Origin: an uncultured Oscillospiraceae bacterium
GTDB taxonomy: Bacteria > Bacillota > Clostridia > Oscillospirales > Oscillospiraceae
Direction: 5' to 3'
Length of the DNA stretch: 64,000 nt
Assembly: GCA_944385535.1 (NCBI GenBank)
Contig: CALWXR010000002.1
Location: forward strand, 1 to 64,000
Shown: positions 9,990 to 18,907 of the stretch, one piece after another
How the letters are laid out: each line of letters opens with the position of its first letter
Numbering within the stretch: the stretch's first letter is position 1
Position numbers and translations under genes: made by a program
Notes under the pieces: model-generated
Seen by the model: only the letters and a program-made list of their open reading frames with translations
The model's database searches: none
Told to the model about the DNA's origin: nothing

Positions 9990-11074
9990 ACCAGTGTTTC
10001 CGCCAATTTCTCAAAGAAATCCGCGCCTTTCGTCAGAATGGTTTCGTCAAAATCGAAGGTATCCGTATGGAGGGCCGGGGTATCCCCCAGTCCCAGGAAG
10101 AAGAATATCCCGGGAAGATACCGCTGATACCAGGAGAAGTCCTCGGCGGTCATGGACGGGGCTTCCAGCTCCTGAAGGGGCATCACCCGGGCCACCCGGT
10201 CATACAGCTCCGGCGGATTCATGACTGCCGGGTATCCGTCGCTGAAGGACAGCTTCACCTGAACGCCCCGTTCCGCTTCCAAAGCCCTGCCTATGGAGAT
10301 CATTTCCTCTTGCAGTCCCAAGAAGGTATCCTCCTGGAATGCCCGCAGGGATCCTTCCAGATGGGTATGGGCGGCCAGGGCGTTTCGGACGGTGCCGCTT
10401 TCCATTTTTCCGAATTTCAGCAGCCGGAACACCCCATCAGGCAGAGCCTGTTCCATGGCCGCGGCCCGGCGGTAAAATTCCACCCCCGCCGCCAAAGCGT
10501 CCACGCCCTCCCCTGCTTTGGCGATATGGGCGGATTTGCCGTAGATGTCCACATCCACCTCGCTGGAGCGGGCCATCAGCTCCTGTTTCCGGCTGAATAT
10601 TTCCCCGGCGGGAAGGCCCGGCCACAGGTGCAGCCCGAAAATGGCGTCCACCTGGTAGCTTTGGAACAGGCCGGTATCGCAGATGTCTTTGGCGCCGCCG
10701 GTGGTCTCCTCCGCCGGCTGAAAGATCAGCAGCGCATTTTTTTTCATGGTCCTTTTTCCGTTTAGCCGCCGGGCCAGTTCCAGCAAAATCGCCATATGGC
10801 CGTCGTGGCCGCAGGCGTGCATTTGGCCCGGGTGGCAGGAGGCGTAGTCAGCCCCGGTGCGCTCCAGAATGGGCAGGGCGTCCGCGTCCGCCCGGAAGGC
10901 GATGGAACTTTTTCTGCCGAAGTCGAACCAGGCGCACAGGGAGCCGGGCACGGGGGAAAACAGGATGCATTGCAGCGGCGACAGGGATTGCTCCAGGTAC
11001 GCCATGGTTTTGGGCAGCGCCCGGTCCAGCTCCGGGATCCGGTGCAATTCCCGCCGGTCGGTGATGATCTGCAT
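9986..11074 (-). CDS. M20 amidohydrolase, probable N-acetyldiaminopimelate deacetylase
   Basis: The 362-residue zinc peptidase/amidohydrolase shows RRELHRIPE at the N-terminus, then FRADADALPI, HACGHDGHMA, PAEETTGGAKD and a dimerisation domain, as in the M20D aminoacylase/deacetylase group. The ATG at 11074 starts the conserved MQIITDRRELH segment; a longer open frame upstream has no family similarity. It is upstream of, and overlaps by four bases, the aminotransferase gene, and it diverges from dapH 190 bp away. I therefore infer deacetylation of N-acetyl-LL-diaminopimelate. Auxin-conjugate or hippurate hydrolases share the fold and remain alternatives. Confidence 0.85.
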   Translation of the reverse strand: MQIITDRRELHRIPELDRALPKTMAYLEQSLSPLQCILFSPVPGSLCAWFDFGRKSSIAFRADADALPILERTGADYASCHPGQMHACGHDGHMAILLELARRLNGKRTMKKNALLIFQPAEETTGGAKDICDTGLFQSYQVDAIFGLHLWPGLPAGEIFSRKQELMARSSEVDVDIYGKSAHIAKAGEGVDALAAGVEFYRRAAAMEQALPDGVFRLLKFGKMESGTVRNALAAHTHLEGSLRAFQEDTFLGLQEEMISIGRALEAERGVQVKLSFSDGYPAVMNPPELYDRVARVMPLQELEAPSMTAEDFSWYQRYLPGIFFFLGLGDTPALHTDTFDFDETILTKGADFFEKLAETLV

Positions 11075-11264
11075 AGAAGCCGCCTCCTGAAAAAGAATGG
11101 TTTTATTATACGCCGGAAGGAATTCCCTGTCAATTTCCCATTTGCCCGGGCCGGGGGCGATCTGTGGAAGAAGCGGGCCGCGGCTCAATTTCCCGCTTGT
11201 AATTCGGGAAAAAAGATGATACCATACACCTATCATTCATCCTGACGGAAAAGGAGAGACAGAT

Positions 11265-11957
11265 ATGAACGCCCAGGAAATCATTGAGTACATCCGCACT
11301 TCGGAGAAGAAAACGCCCGTAAAGGTCTACGTTTGGGAAAGAGAGCCGGTATCCTTCCCGAACTGCCGGGAATTTCCCGCGGGGGAAGGCTGCAAGATTG
11401 TCTTTGGCGACTGGAAGGACGTGGCCCCGGTACTGGGAGCGAACGAATTTGACCATGTGGAGATTGAGAGCACCTGCCGCAACTCCGCCATTCCCCTGCT
11501 GGACATGAAGGATCTGCCCGCCCGGATCGAGCCCGGCGCGGTGATCCGGGAGCAGGTGGAGATCGGGAAGAACGCGGTAATCATGATGGGCGCGGTACTG
11601 AACATCGGCGCGGTGGTAGGCGAGAACACCATGATCGACATGAACGCGGTGTTGGGCGGCCGGGCCACGGTGGGCAGCAACTGCCATGTAGGCGCCGGGG
11701 CGGTATTGGCCGGTGTGATCGAGCCTGCTTCCGCCACGCCGGTGATCGTGGAGGACGACGTGATGATCGGGGCCAACGCGGTGGTGCTGGAGGGCTGCCG
11801 GATCGGCCGGGGCGCGGTGGTGGCTGCCGGGGCGGTGGTCATTTCCCACGTGGCGCCCAACACGGTGGTGGCCGGCTGTCCCGCCAGGGTCATCAAGGTC
11901 AAGGACGAAAAGACCGCGGACAAGACCGCCTTGGTGGAGGCGCTTAGGACCCTGTAA
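11265..11957 (+). CDS. dapH: 2,3,4,5-tetrahydropyridine-2,6-dicarboxylate N-acetyltransferase
   Basis: DapH acetylates tetrahydrodipicolinate with acetyl-CoA, committing it to the acetyl branch of diaminopimelate synthesis. The 230-residue protein has a short alpha/beta N-terminal domain and then a left-handed beta helix of hexapeptide repeats ([20 protein letters not shown], then [20 protein letters not shown]). It ends with the typical [10 protein letters not shown] segment. The length and N-terminal domain fit DapH rather than the succinylating DapD. The start follows GGAGAG. It is divergent from the deacetylase/aminotransferase pair. No lysine riboswitch is evident in the 190-bp divergent gap. 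Confidence 0.93.
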   Translation: MNAQEIIEYIRTSEKKTPVKVYVWEREPVSFPNCREFPAGEGCKIVFGDWKDVAPVLGANEFDHVEIESTCRNSAIPLLDMKDLPARIEPGAVIREQVEIGKNAVIMMGAVLNIGAVVGENTMIDMNAVLGGRATVGSNCHVGAGAVLAGVIEPASATPVIVEDDVMIGANAVVLEGCRIGRGAVVAAGAVVISHVAPNTVVAGCPARVIKVKDEKTADKTALVEALRTL

Positions 11958-12049
11958 AGAAGAAGCGACAGCCTCTGCACATTTTTCTGCCTTCGGAATA
12001 CCATGGAATGAGCGGCAAAGCTCAAGAAAATTTTTCGGAGGTAATCTTT

Positions 12050-12199
12050 ATGTGTAACAACAATGGTCTGTGCGGCTGCCTGAACAACAACTGGTGGTGG
12101 ATCATCATCCTGATCCTGCTGTTCTGCAACTGCGGCAACAACGGAAGCAACTGGGGCGGCTGCGGCTGCGACAACGACCGCTGCGGCTGCGGCTGCTAA
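12050..12199 (+). CDS. Small Cys-rich membrane protein, 49 aa
   Basis: A clear GGAGGT lies eight bases before the ATG. The 49-residue product starts MCNNNGLCGCLNNN, has one hydrophobic segment (WWWIIILILLF) and ends in a Gly/Cys-rich tail (GGCGCDNDRCGCGC) with nine cysteines in all. It resembles the short high-cysteine proteins often annotated in gut Clostridia as chorion-class high-cysteine proteins, a name that conveys no function. A metal-binding or surface role is conceivable. It is too short for most gene finders. Confidence 0.75.
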   Translation: MCNNNGLCGCLNNNWWWIIILILLFCNCGNNGSNWGGCGCDNDRCGCGC

Positions 12200-12201
12200 G
12201 C

Positions 12202-12538
12202 GGGCAGCGCCCGCGGGCAATTGCGTTCTTAGGCTGCGGAGGTAGTTTTTCCCCCTTTGGGGGTCACTCGGTAACGGAGTGCTCAATAGTCTGAGGATTC
12301 AAAGGGCAGCGCCCGCGGGCAATTGCGTTCTTAGGCTGCGGAGGTAGTTTTTCCTCCTTTGGGGGTCACTCGGTAACGGAGTGCTCAATAGTCTGAGGAT
12401 TCAAAGGGCAGCGCCCGCGGGCAATTGCGTTCTTAGGCTGCGGAGGTAGTTTTTCCTCCTTTGGGGGTCACTCGGTAACGGGGAGCTCAGTAGTCTGAGG
12501 ATTCAAAGGGCAGCGCTCGGGGGCGAGTACGTTTTATG
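12202..12538 (+). repeat. 102-bp tandem repeat array, three full copies plus a decayed fourth
   Basis: Units begin with GGGCAGCGC at 12202, 12304, 12406 and 12508, an exact 102-bp period. The first three copies are nearly identical; copy 1 has a C run where the others have CTCC. The fourth diverges after about 15 bases. Each unit can form a CACTC/GAGTG hairpin and a GGAGG/CCTCC hairpin. The period is a multiple of three, but every frame contains a stop per unit, so it is not a translated repeat. It lies just after the 49-aa Cys-rich gene. Confidence 0.9.
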
Positions 12539-12621
12539 AAAGGGGCAGGGACGCTGTCTCCCATAGGGGGCGGCGGGATCCGTTGCCTTGCTGTTAGAGA
12601 AAAGGTTAGATAACAAGGAAA

Positions 12622-12660
12622 ACCCACCGTGGGAGATTCTCCCCGGTGGGTCATTTTTTT
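12622..12660. terminator. Bidirectional terminator between the repeat array and mgtE
   Basis: ACCCACCG (12622-12629) pairs with CGGTGGGT (12644-12651), extended inside by GGGAG/CTCCC. The plus strand continues into seven U residues and the minus strand into a shorter U run. The minus-strand copy ends mgtE, whose stop is at 12664. Confidence 0.8.
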
Positions 12661-12663
12661 GTG

Positions 12664-14046
12664 TCAAAGCTTCAGAAGCATCTGGGCGAACAGGAAGTAC
12701 ACCAGCAGGGACACCGCGTCCACAATGGTGGTGATGAAGGGGCTTGCCATCACCGCCGGGTCGGTTCCCAGGGCTTTTGCGATCATAGGCAGGCAGCAGC
12801 CCACCGCTTTGGCGATGATGACCGTCACCAGCAGGGCCAGGCATACCACCAGATCCACCATGAGGGTGATGTCCTCGTTGCCCATCAGAAGATGGTCAAT
12901 GAGCCAGATCTTGGCAAAGCACACCGCCGCCAGGGCCGTACCGCATAGGATGGCGGTACGCAGTTCCTTCCACAGAACGGTGAACAGATCCCGCAGCTTC
13001 AGTTCTCCCAGGCTCAGGGAGCGGATCACCGTAACGCTGGCCTGGGAGCCGGAGTTACCGCCGGTGCCCATAAGCATGGGAATAAAGGCGGTCAGGGCCA
13101 CCTGGGCGGCCAAAGCGTCCTCGAAAGCGGTGATGATCAGTCCGGTAAAGGTGGACGACACCATCAGCAGGGTCAGCCAGGGGAACCGGTTTTTAAACAG
13201 GTCTGCCGGGGTGCTTTTCAGGTAGGGCTTTTCCGAGGGGGTCATAGCGCCCATCAGTTCCATATCCTCGGTGGCCTCTTCTTCCATAACGTCCATGGCG
13301 TCGTCGAAGGTGACGATGCCCACCATCCGGTATTCCCCGTCCACCACTGGCAGGGCCAGGAAGTTATATTTGCTGAACATCCGGGCCACTTCTTCCTGAT
13401 CGGTCTGGGTGGTGACGCAGATCAGGTTGGAAGAGAGCATAATATCCTCAATGATCGTCTCGTCATCCTCCGCCAGCAGCAGATCCTTCACGGTGACGAT
13501 GCCCAGCAGCCGACGGTCCTGGGCGGTGACGTAACAGGTATAGATGGTCTCCTTGTCAATGCCCTGGCGGCGGATCCGCAAAATGGCCTCTTCCACCGTC
13601 ATGGTGGGCCGCAATGACACATACTCCGTAGTCATAATAGATCCGGCGGAGTACTCCGGGTAGCGCAGAATCTGATTGATGGAGGAGCGCATTTCCGGAT
13701 CCGCGTGCTTTAGGATCCGCTTGACCACGTTGGCGGGCATTTCTTCCACAATGTCCGCCGCGTCGTCCACGTACAGCTCGTCCAGCACTTCCTTCAGTTC
13801 GTTATCGGAAAAGCCCCGGATCAGCAGCTCCTGGGCGTCCGGTTCCATTTCCACGAAGGTCTGTGCCGCCAGTTCTTTGGGCAGCAGCCGGAACATCAGG
13901 GGGATCTGCTTTTCCTCCAGCCCCAGAAAAAGCCCAGCGATGTCGCTGGGATTCATAGTGGCCAGGATGTCCCGGAGGGTGGCGTATTTTTTCTCCTCCA
14001 GCATGGCAAGGAGGGCTTTTTCCACCAGTTCAAATCGTTCAGTCAT
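12664..14046 (-). CDS. mgtE: Magnesium transporter MgtE
   Basis: MgtE is a homodimeric Mg2+ channel gated by intracellular magnesium. The 460 residues show the expected order: a helical N domain (about 1-130, with LYVDDAADIVEEMP), two CBS domains (about 130-260, with GIVTVKDLLLA and MVGIVTFDDAMDVMEEEA), a linker helix and five transmembrane helices containing the pore region FIPMLMGTGGNSGSQASV. AAGGAGGT precedes the start. The leader contains a short translated-looking ORF (14106-14174) that may regulate expression. No M-box riboswitch was seen. Confidence 0.95.
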   Translation of the reverse strand: MTERFELVEKALLAMLEEKKYATLRDILATMNPSDIAGLFLGLEEKQIPLMFRLLPKELAAQTFVEMEPDAQELLIRGFSDNELKEVLDELYVDDAADIVEEMPANVVKRILKHADPEMRSSINQILRYPEYSAGSIMTTEYVSLRPTMTVEEAILRIRRQGIDKETIYTCYVTAQDRRLLGIVTVKDLLLAEDDETIIEDIMLSSNLICVTTQTDQEEVARMFSKYNFLALPVVDGEYRMVGIVTFDDAMDVMEEEATEDMELMGAMTPSEKPYLKSTPADLFKNRFPWLTLLMVSSTFTGLIITAFEDALAAQVALTAFIPMLMGTGGNSGSQASVTVIRSLSLGELKLRDLFTVLWKELRTAILCGTALAAVCFAKIWLIDHLLMGNEDITLMVDLVVCLALLVTVIIAKAVGCCLPMIAKALGTDPAVMASPFITTIVDAVSLLVYFLFAQMLLKL

Positions 14047-14105
14047 GATTTACCTCCTTTGTTTTCTTAAGAACAACGCAGAGGCAATCATACCGGGCTT
14101 TCTGC

Positions 14106-14174
14106 TTACGGGCGCACCACAGCGCGGGGCCCTCTACTTCGGCCGGGTATATTGCCGGTACCGCCAGCGTCCAT
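14106..14174 (-). CDS. Putative 22-codon leader ORF upstream of mgtE
   Basis: An AAGGAGGG site lies six bases before the ATG at 14174; the ORF ends TAA at 14106, about 60 nt before the mgtE start. The peptide is Gly/Arg/Pro-rich (MDAGGTGNIPG at the start, RP at the end). Codons 7-12 (around GGCAATATACCCGGC) can pair with GCCCGGTATGATTGCC just after the ORF, giving a stem of about 15 bp with one bulge and one mismatch. Translation of the leader would disrupt that stem. This is the arrangement expected of a translation-sensing leader, comparable in logic (not sequence) to enterobacterial mgtL. There is no experimental support. Confidence 0.5.
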   Translation of the reverse strand: MDAGGTGNIPGRSRGPRAVVRP

Positions 14175-14332
14175 GGTGTTCCCTCCTTGATAAGTCTATT
14201 TTGGCCATAGCCGAATTTATTTTACCCACAATTTTTTGAAATGTCAATCCTTGACGGGGAGAACTTCCCGGCGTAAAATAAGGTAAGAGATTTTCGCCTT
14301 CCCCCAAATGAAACTGAAAGGAGGCCGCTCCC

Positions 14333-14914
14333 ATGGTTCGTTTTGCATTGGAATCTGACGTGCCTCAGATCCTTTCTATTTACGCCCCCTACGTTGTCCA
14401 TACCACCGTCACCTTTGAATATCAGGTTCCCACCCAGGAGGAATTTCTGCACCGGTTCCGGGAGATCACCCGGCAGTTCCCCTGGCTGGTTTGGGAGGAG
14501 GACGGACGGATCATTGGCTATGCCTATGCCTCCGCGCCCTTTACCCGGGCGGCCTACGCCTGGTGCGCCGAGCCCACGGTTTATCTCAGGCCGGAGGCCC
14601 GGGGCAAGGGAATCGCCCGAAAGCTCTACGCTGCTGTGGAGTATATTCTGGAAAAGCAAGGCTACCAGGTGCTCTACGCCCTGGTCTGCGGGGAAAACCA
14701 GCCCTCTTTGCGCTTTCACCAGAAAGCCGGATACCATATTCAGGCGGCGTTTCCAGCCCAGGGCTTCAAATTTGACCGGTGGCTGGACATGATCTGGATG
14801 GAAAAAAGGTTGAAAACTGTCGAAATTCCCAGCAATGCTCCAACTTCCTGGCGCTGCGTTGTGCAAGATGTAGAAAACTTCGCCGATATTTTAGATACTT
14901 TGTCCCTTTTCTAA
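14333..14914 (+). CDS. GNAT family N-acetyltransferase (phosphinothricin acetyltransferase-like)
   Basis: The first ~165 of 193 residues match the layout of the PAT/phosphinothricin acetyltransferase subgroup: ESDVPQILSIYAPYV at the N-terminus, TVTFEY, IIGYAYASAF-like strand, VYLRPEARGKGIARKLY (acetyl-CoA pyrophosphate loop) and NQPSLRFHQKAGY. The last ~30 residues (after MEKRLKTVE) are not typical of the family and may be read-through extension. An AAAGGAGG precedes the start. The substrate is unknown; family members acetylate methionine sulfoximine or similar amino-acid analogues. It is not obviously in an operon with glgC. Confidence 0.85.
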   Translation: MVRFALESDVPQILSIYAPYVVHTTVTFEYQVPTQEEFLHRFREITRQFPWLVWEEDGRIIGYAYASAPFTRAAYAWCAEPTVYLRPEARGKGIARKLYAAVEYILEKQGYQVLYALVCGENQPSLRFHQKAGYHIQAAFPAQGFKFDRWLDMIWMEKRLKTVEIPSNAPTSWRCVVQDVENFADILDTLSLF

Positions 14915-15018
14915 CGAACAAAAATATGATATGTTATTCCTGTGGGAAAATGTGCCTCCAATGGCCGTTTTTTTCTTTATACAGAGCATCCATCAATTTG
15001 ACATAAGGAGCTGTGACC

Positions 15019-16209
15019 ATGTATTTTCAGAAGAAACGCGTAATTGCCATGCTGCTGGCCGGTGGCCAGGGCAGCCGCCTGAAGGTTCTGACGGAAAAGA
15101 CCGCCAAGCCTGCCGTCCCCTTTGGCGGAAAATACCGCATCATCGACTTCCCCCTGTCTAACTGTGTCAATTCCGGTATTGACACAGTGGGTATTTTGAC
15201 CCAGTATCAGCCTCTGGAGCTGAACGAGTACATCGGCAACGGCCAGCCCTGGGGCCTGAACAAGACCCACAGCTGCGCCCAGGTTCTGCCCCCCTACGAA
15301 CGCCACGACAAGAAGTCCGGCTGGTATAAGGGCACCGCCAACGCCATCTACCAGAACCTTGACTTTGTGGATCGCTTCAATCCTGACTACGTGGTGATCC
15401 TCTCCGGCGACCACATCTATAAGATGGACTACGCCGCCATGGTGGCCTATCACGAGCAGCACAACGCCTCCTGCACCATCGCCGTGCGGAATGTCCCTAT
15501 AGAGGAAGCCTCCCGGTTCGGCATTCTGAACACCAATCCCGACAACTCCATCTATGAGTTTGAGGAAAAGCCCGCCAAGCCCAAGTCCACCAACGCCTCC
15601 ATGGGCATCTACTGCTTCAACTGGAGCGTCCTGCGGGAAGCCCTCATCACCGACGAGGAGGACAGCAGCTCCTCCAACGACTTCGGCAAGAACATCATCC
15701 CCATGCTCCTGAACGCCGGACACAAGATGATGGCCTATCCCTTCGACGGCTACTGGAAGGACGTGGGCACCATCGATTCTCTGTGGGAAGCTAACATGGA
15801 GCTGCTGGGCAAGGACCCTGCCTTCCAGCTTCGCGGGGACAAGAATTCCACCATCTACGCCCGGAACTCCGCCCTGCCCTCTTCTTACATCGATGAGGAC
15901 GCCAAGATCGTCAACGCCTTCGTGGCCGAGGGCAGCGAGGTCTACGGCACCGTCAAGCACTCTGTGATTTCCATCGGCTGCACCATCGGCAAGGATGCGC
16001 TGGTGGAGGATTCCGTAGTCATGCCCGGCGTGGTCATCGAGTCCGGCGCCATCGTCCGCCATGCCATTCTGGGCGAAAACTCCAAGGTCTGCAAGAACGC
16101 CGTTGTGGGCGGCGCCTTCTCTGCGAAGGATAAGAAGAAGATCAGCGTCACGTCCAAGAACGCTGTGGTTGAAGCCAACACCGTGCTCAAGCCCGGCGAC
16201 ATGCTGTAA
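15019..16209 (+). CDS. glgC: Glucose-1-phosphate adenylyltransferase, catalytic subunit
   Basis: GlgC makes ADP-glucose from glucose-1-phosphate and ATP, the committed step of glycogen synthesis. The 396-residue protein opens with the nucleotidyltransferase signature [20 protein letters not shown] and [16 protein letters not shown]. It has the catalytic region [14 protein letters not shown] and [10 protein letters not shown], then a C-terminal left-handed beta helix. A GTG in frame at 15013 is too close to AAGGAG (15005-15010); I prefer the ATG at 15019. It heads the glgC-glgD-glgA operon. Confidence 0.96.
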   Translation: MYFQKKRVIAMLLAGGQGSRLKVLTEKTAKPAVPFGGKYRIIDFPLSNCVNSGIDTVGILTQYQPLELNEYIGNGQPWGLNKTHSCAQVLPPYERHDKKSGWYKGTANAIYQNLDFVDRFNPDYVVILSGDHIYKMDYAAMVAYHEQHNASCTIAVRNVPIEEASRFGILNTNPDNSIYEFEEKPAKPKSTNASMGIYCFNWSVLREALITDEEDSSSSNDFGKNIIPMLLNAGHKMMAYPFDGYWKDVGTIDSLWEANMELLGKDPAFQLRGDKNSTIYARNSALPSSYIDEDAKIVNAFVAEGSEVYGTVKHSVISIGCTIGKDALVEDSVVMPGVVIESGAIVRHAILGENSKVCKNAVVGGAFSAKDKKKISVTSKNAVVEANTVLKPGDML

Positions 16210-16224
16210 CAGGAGGATTCCGCA

Positions 16225-17337
16225 ATGAACGTAATGGGTATTATCTTTACCAATGACGCCACTGTTGGCGAACTGACCAACAAGCGTACCATGGCTTCCA
16301 TCCCCTTCGGCGGCCGTTACCGCCACGTGGACTTTGCCCTGAGCAATCTCTGCTACGCGGGCGTCCGCCACGTGGGCATCATCTCCCGGCACAACTACCA
16401 GTCCCTGATGAACCACATCGGCGACGGCGAGGAGTGGGGCCTGGAGCTGGAAGAGGGCGGCCTGGAATTTCTGACCCCCTTCGCCCAGTCTGCCAAGCAC
16501 ACCTACCGGGGCAAGCTGGAATCCCTGAGCACCGCCATGGACTTTTTGACCTACGGCGATGAGGACGAGCTGGTGGTGATGATCGACTCCGCCGTGCTGT
16601 CCAACATTGACCTGACCAAGGTTCTGGCCGCCCACAAGGAAAGCGGCAAGGACATCACCGTGGTCACCAAGGCGGGCATCTGCAACGGCGAGAAGCTCAT
16701 CGACCTGGCCATCAAGCTGGACGATCAGGGTGAAGTGACGGACATGCTGGTGGACTACGCCGCCGCCCAGGATTACCTGGCTTCCATGGACATTTTCGTC
16801 CTGAACAAAAAATGGCTGGTGGAAAGCACCAAGGAAATGATCGCCCGGGACAAGTTCCATATGGATCGGGATCTGGTGATGGGCGGCTGGCAGCGGGGCA
16901 AGGTCTCCGTCAATGTCTACCAGTTTGACGGCGTGGCCATGTACAACGAATCTGTGGAAGAGTACTTTGACAACTCCCTGTCCCTGATCAAGCGGGATGT
17001 GCGGGAGAACCTGTTCCACGGCAGCCATCCCGTATACACCAAGGTTCGTGACCGGGTTCCCACCTACTACGGCGAGGAGTGCGACATTGAAAACTGCCTG
17101 GTTGCCGACGGCTGCATGCTGGAAGGCGAGGCGGAGGATTCTGTGCTGTTCCGCCAGGTCACCATCGCCAAGGGAGCCGAAGTGGAAAAGTGCGTAATCA
17201 TGAATGATTCCATGATTGGGGAAGGCGCTCAGCTGAAGTACGTGATTCTGGATAAGAACGTCACCGTCACCCCCGGCGCCAAGCTCATCGGCACCAAGAA
17301 GAACCCCATCATTGTCAAGCGGGGGGAAACCGTATGA
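16225..17337 (+). CDS. glgD: Glucose-1-phosphate adenylyltransferase, GlgD subunit
   Basis: This 370-residue paralogue of GlgC is the regulatory partner found in Firmicutes. It keeps the fold (SIPFGGRYRHVDFALSNL, then a C-terminal hexapeptide-repeat helix) but lacks the GGxGxRL nucleotide-binding loop, where it reads GIIFTNDATVGELTNKRTM. This supports a non-catalytic, modulatory role in a GlgC/GlgD heterotetramer. It follows glgC after 15 bp with an AGGAGG site, and its stop overlaps glgA by four bases. Confidence 0.94.
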   Translation: MNVMGIIFTNDATVGELTNKRTMASIPFGGRYRHVDFALSNLCYAGVRHVGIISRHNYQSLMNHIGDGEEWGLELEEGGLEFLTPFAQSAKHTYRGKLESLSTAMDFLTYGDEDELVVMIDSAVLSNIDLTKVLAAHKESGKDITVVTKAGICNGEKLIDLAIKLDDQGEVTDMLVDYAAAQDYLASMDIFVLNKKWLVESTKEMIARDKFHMDRDLVMGGWQRGKVSVNVYQFDGVAMYNESVEEYFDNSLSLIKRDVRENLFHGSHPVYTKVRDRVPTYYGEECDIENCLVADGCMLEGEAEDSVLFRQVTIAKGAEVEKCVIMNDSMIGEGAQLKYVILDKNVTVTPGAKLIGTKKNPIIVKRGETV

Positions 17338-18779
17338 GAATTGCCGTATGCGCCTCCGAAGGCGCGCCCTATGCCAAGTCCGGCGGTCTGGGCGACGTAA
17401 TGGAAGCCCTGCCTGCCGCGCTGGCACGGATCCAGGGCAATGAAGTGGCTCTGTTCCTGCCCTATTACAATAAGATCAAGACCAACGAGGCCTATGAGGT
17501 GGAGGAGGTGGCCCAGCTGCGGGTGCAGCTGGGATGGCGGCAGCAGTACTGCGGCGTCATGAAGCTGACGAACCGCGCCGATGGGGTCGCCGTCTACTTC
17601 CTGGACAACGAATACTATTTCGGCGGCCGGATGGGGGCCATTTACGGCCATATGGACGACGGCGAACGCTTTGCCTATTTCTCCCGGGCCTGTCTGGACG
17701 CTATGAAAGCGCTGGAATTTATCCCCGATGTGATCCAGTGCAACGACTGGCAGACCGCCCCCATTCCCATTTACCTGAAGGCCGTGTACCACGAGGCCTT
17801 CCCCAACACCCGGTGCATGTACACCATCCACAACATCGAGTATCAGGGCTGGGCCAATTCCGGCTTCTTCGATGATGTGCTGGGTCTGCCCTGGGAGTAT
17901 CGTCCCACCCTGGACATGAACAACTCCGTCAACGTGATGAAGGGCGCCATTGAGACCGCGGACCTGGTGACCACTGTTTCCGAGACCTATGCCCGGGAGC
18001 TGATGTATCCTTACTATGCCCACGGCCTGGACGGGATCCTGGCAAACAACGCCTGGAAGCTCACCGGCATCACCAACGGCATCGATGTGAACACCTTCAA
18101 TCCGGAGACCGATCCGGCGCTGCCTGCCCACTATAACAGCGAAACCTTTGTAGAGGGCAAGGCCAAGGTAAAAGCCGCCCTCCAGGAAGAGGTGGGCCTG
18201 CCTGTAAAGCCGGACGTACCCCTGGCGGTCATGGTCACCCGGCTGGCCGGCCACAAGGGATTGGATCTGCTGTGCTACATCGCCCGGCGGCTCATGTGGG
18301 AAGAGAATGTGCAGCTGCTGATCCTGGGTACGGGCGAGGCCCAGTATGAAAGCTTCTTTAAGGATCTGGCGGCTCAGTTCCCGGAGCAGGTAGCCGCCAA
18401 GATCACCTTCAACTTAGGTTTGGCCTCCCGGATTTACGCCGGCGGCGATGTTTATCTCATGCCCTCCAAGAGCGAGCCCTGCGGTCTGAGCCAGATGAAC
18501 GCCATGCGCTACGGCACCGTGCCTGTGGTTCACGCCACCGGCGGCCTGAAGGACACCGTGCCTCCCGTCGACGAGAACGGCGAGGGCGGCCTGGGCTTTA
18601 CCTTCCAGAGCTACAACGCCGACGACTTCTACGCTTCCCTGAAGCGCTGCCTGGATCTGTACAACAACAACCGGGAAGCCTTCCGGGCGCTGCAAAAGCG
18701 GGGCATGGAGACAGACTTCAGCTGGGATGTTCCCGCCCAGCGGTATATGGAGCTGTTTGAAAACATGCTGTCCTGGTAA
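17334..18779 (+). CDS. glgA: Glycogen synthase (GT5)
   Basis: GlgA extends alpha-1,4-glucan chains from ADP-glucose. The 481 residues show the GT-B fold landmarks: the N-terminal ASEGAPYAKSGGLGDV (KxGGL ADP-glucose-binding motif), CNDWQTAPIPIYL, YTIHNIEYQG, TVSETYARE, GITNGID and the C-terminal MPSKSEPCGLSQMNAMRYG. The start overlaps the glgD stop (ATGA), so synthesis should be coupled. It is the last gene before a strong terminator. No branching enzyme is adjacent. Confidence 0.96.
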   Translation: MRIAVCASEGAPYAKSGGLGDVMEALPAALARIQGNEVALFLPYYNKIKTNEAYEVEEVAQLRVQLGWRQQYCGVMKLTNRADGVAVYFLDNEYYFGGRMGAIYGHMDDGERFAYFSRACLDAMKALEFIPDVIQCNDWQTAPIPIYLKAVYHEAFPNTRCMYTIHNIEYQGWANSGFFDDVLGLPWEYRPTLDMNNSVNVMKGAIETADLVTTVSETYARELMYPYYAHGLDGILANNAWKLTGITNGIDVNTFNPETDPALPAHYNSETFVEGKAKVKAALQEEVGLPVKPDVPLAVMVTRLAGHKGLDLLCYIARRLMWEENVQLLILGTGEAQYESFFKDLAAQFPEQVAAKITFNLGLASRIYAGGDVYLMPSKSEPCGLSQMNAMRYGTVPVVHATGGLKDTVPPVDENGEGGLGFTFQSYNADDFYASLKRCLDLYNNNREAFRALQKRGMETDFSWDVPAQRYMELFENMLSW

Positions 18780-18792
18780 TAACCAATTCAGA

Positions 18793-18826
18793 AATCCGCC
18801 CGGAGGGTTTCCGGGCGGATTTTTTC
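18793..18826 (+). terminator. Terminator of the glgCDA operon
   Basis: AATCCGCCCGG pairs with CCGGGCGGATT around a seven-base loop, followed by a run of U. Confidence 0.88.
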
Positions 18827-18907
18827 CTGAGGGCAAAAACGGACCGTGGGCCTGTTCTCCCCCAAAGCCCCGGGTTTTCATTATCGTGTAAGGAGTAAGT
18901 CCCACTC

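Noticed and set aside
11075..11264. Lysine riboswitch in the dapH/deacetylase divergent gap
   Set aside because: The gap is only 190 bp and I see no lysine-aptamer blocks or terminator.
12202..12538. CRISPR array
   Set aside because: The period is 102 bp with almost no difference between units, so there are no repeat-spacer pairs, and no cas genes are nearby.
14047..14332. M-box (Mg2+) riboswitch upstream of mgtE
   Set aside because: The conserved M-box blocks that I know are absent; the leader instead carries a short ORF and one long stem.
14977..17427. An 816-codon minus-strand frame across glgC and glgD
   Set aside because: It is antisense to two well-supported genes and has no domain features; it is an artefact of GC-rich codon usage.
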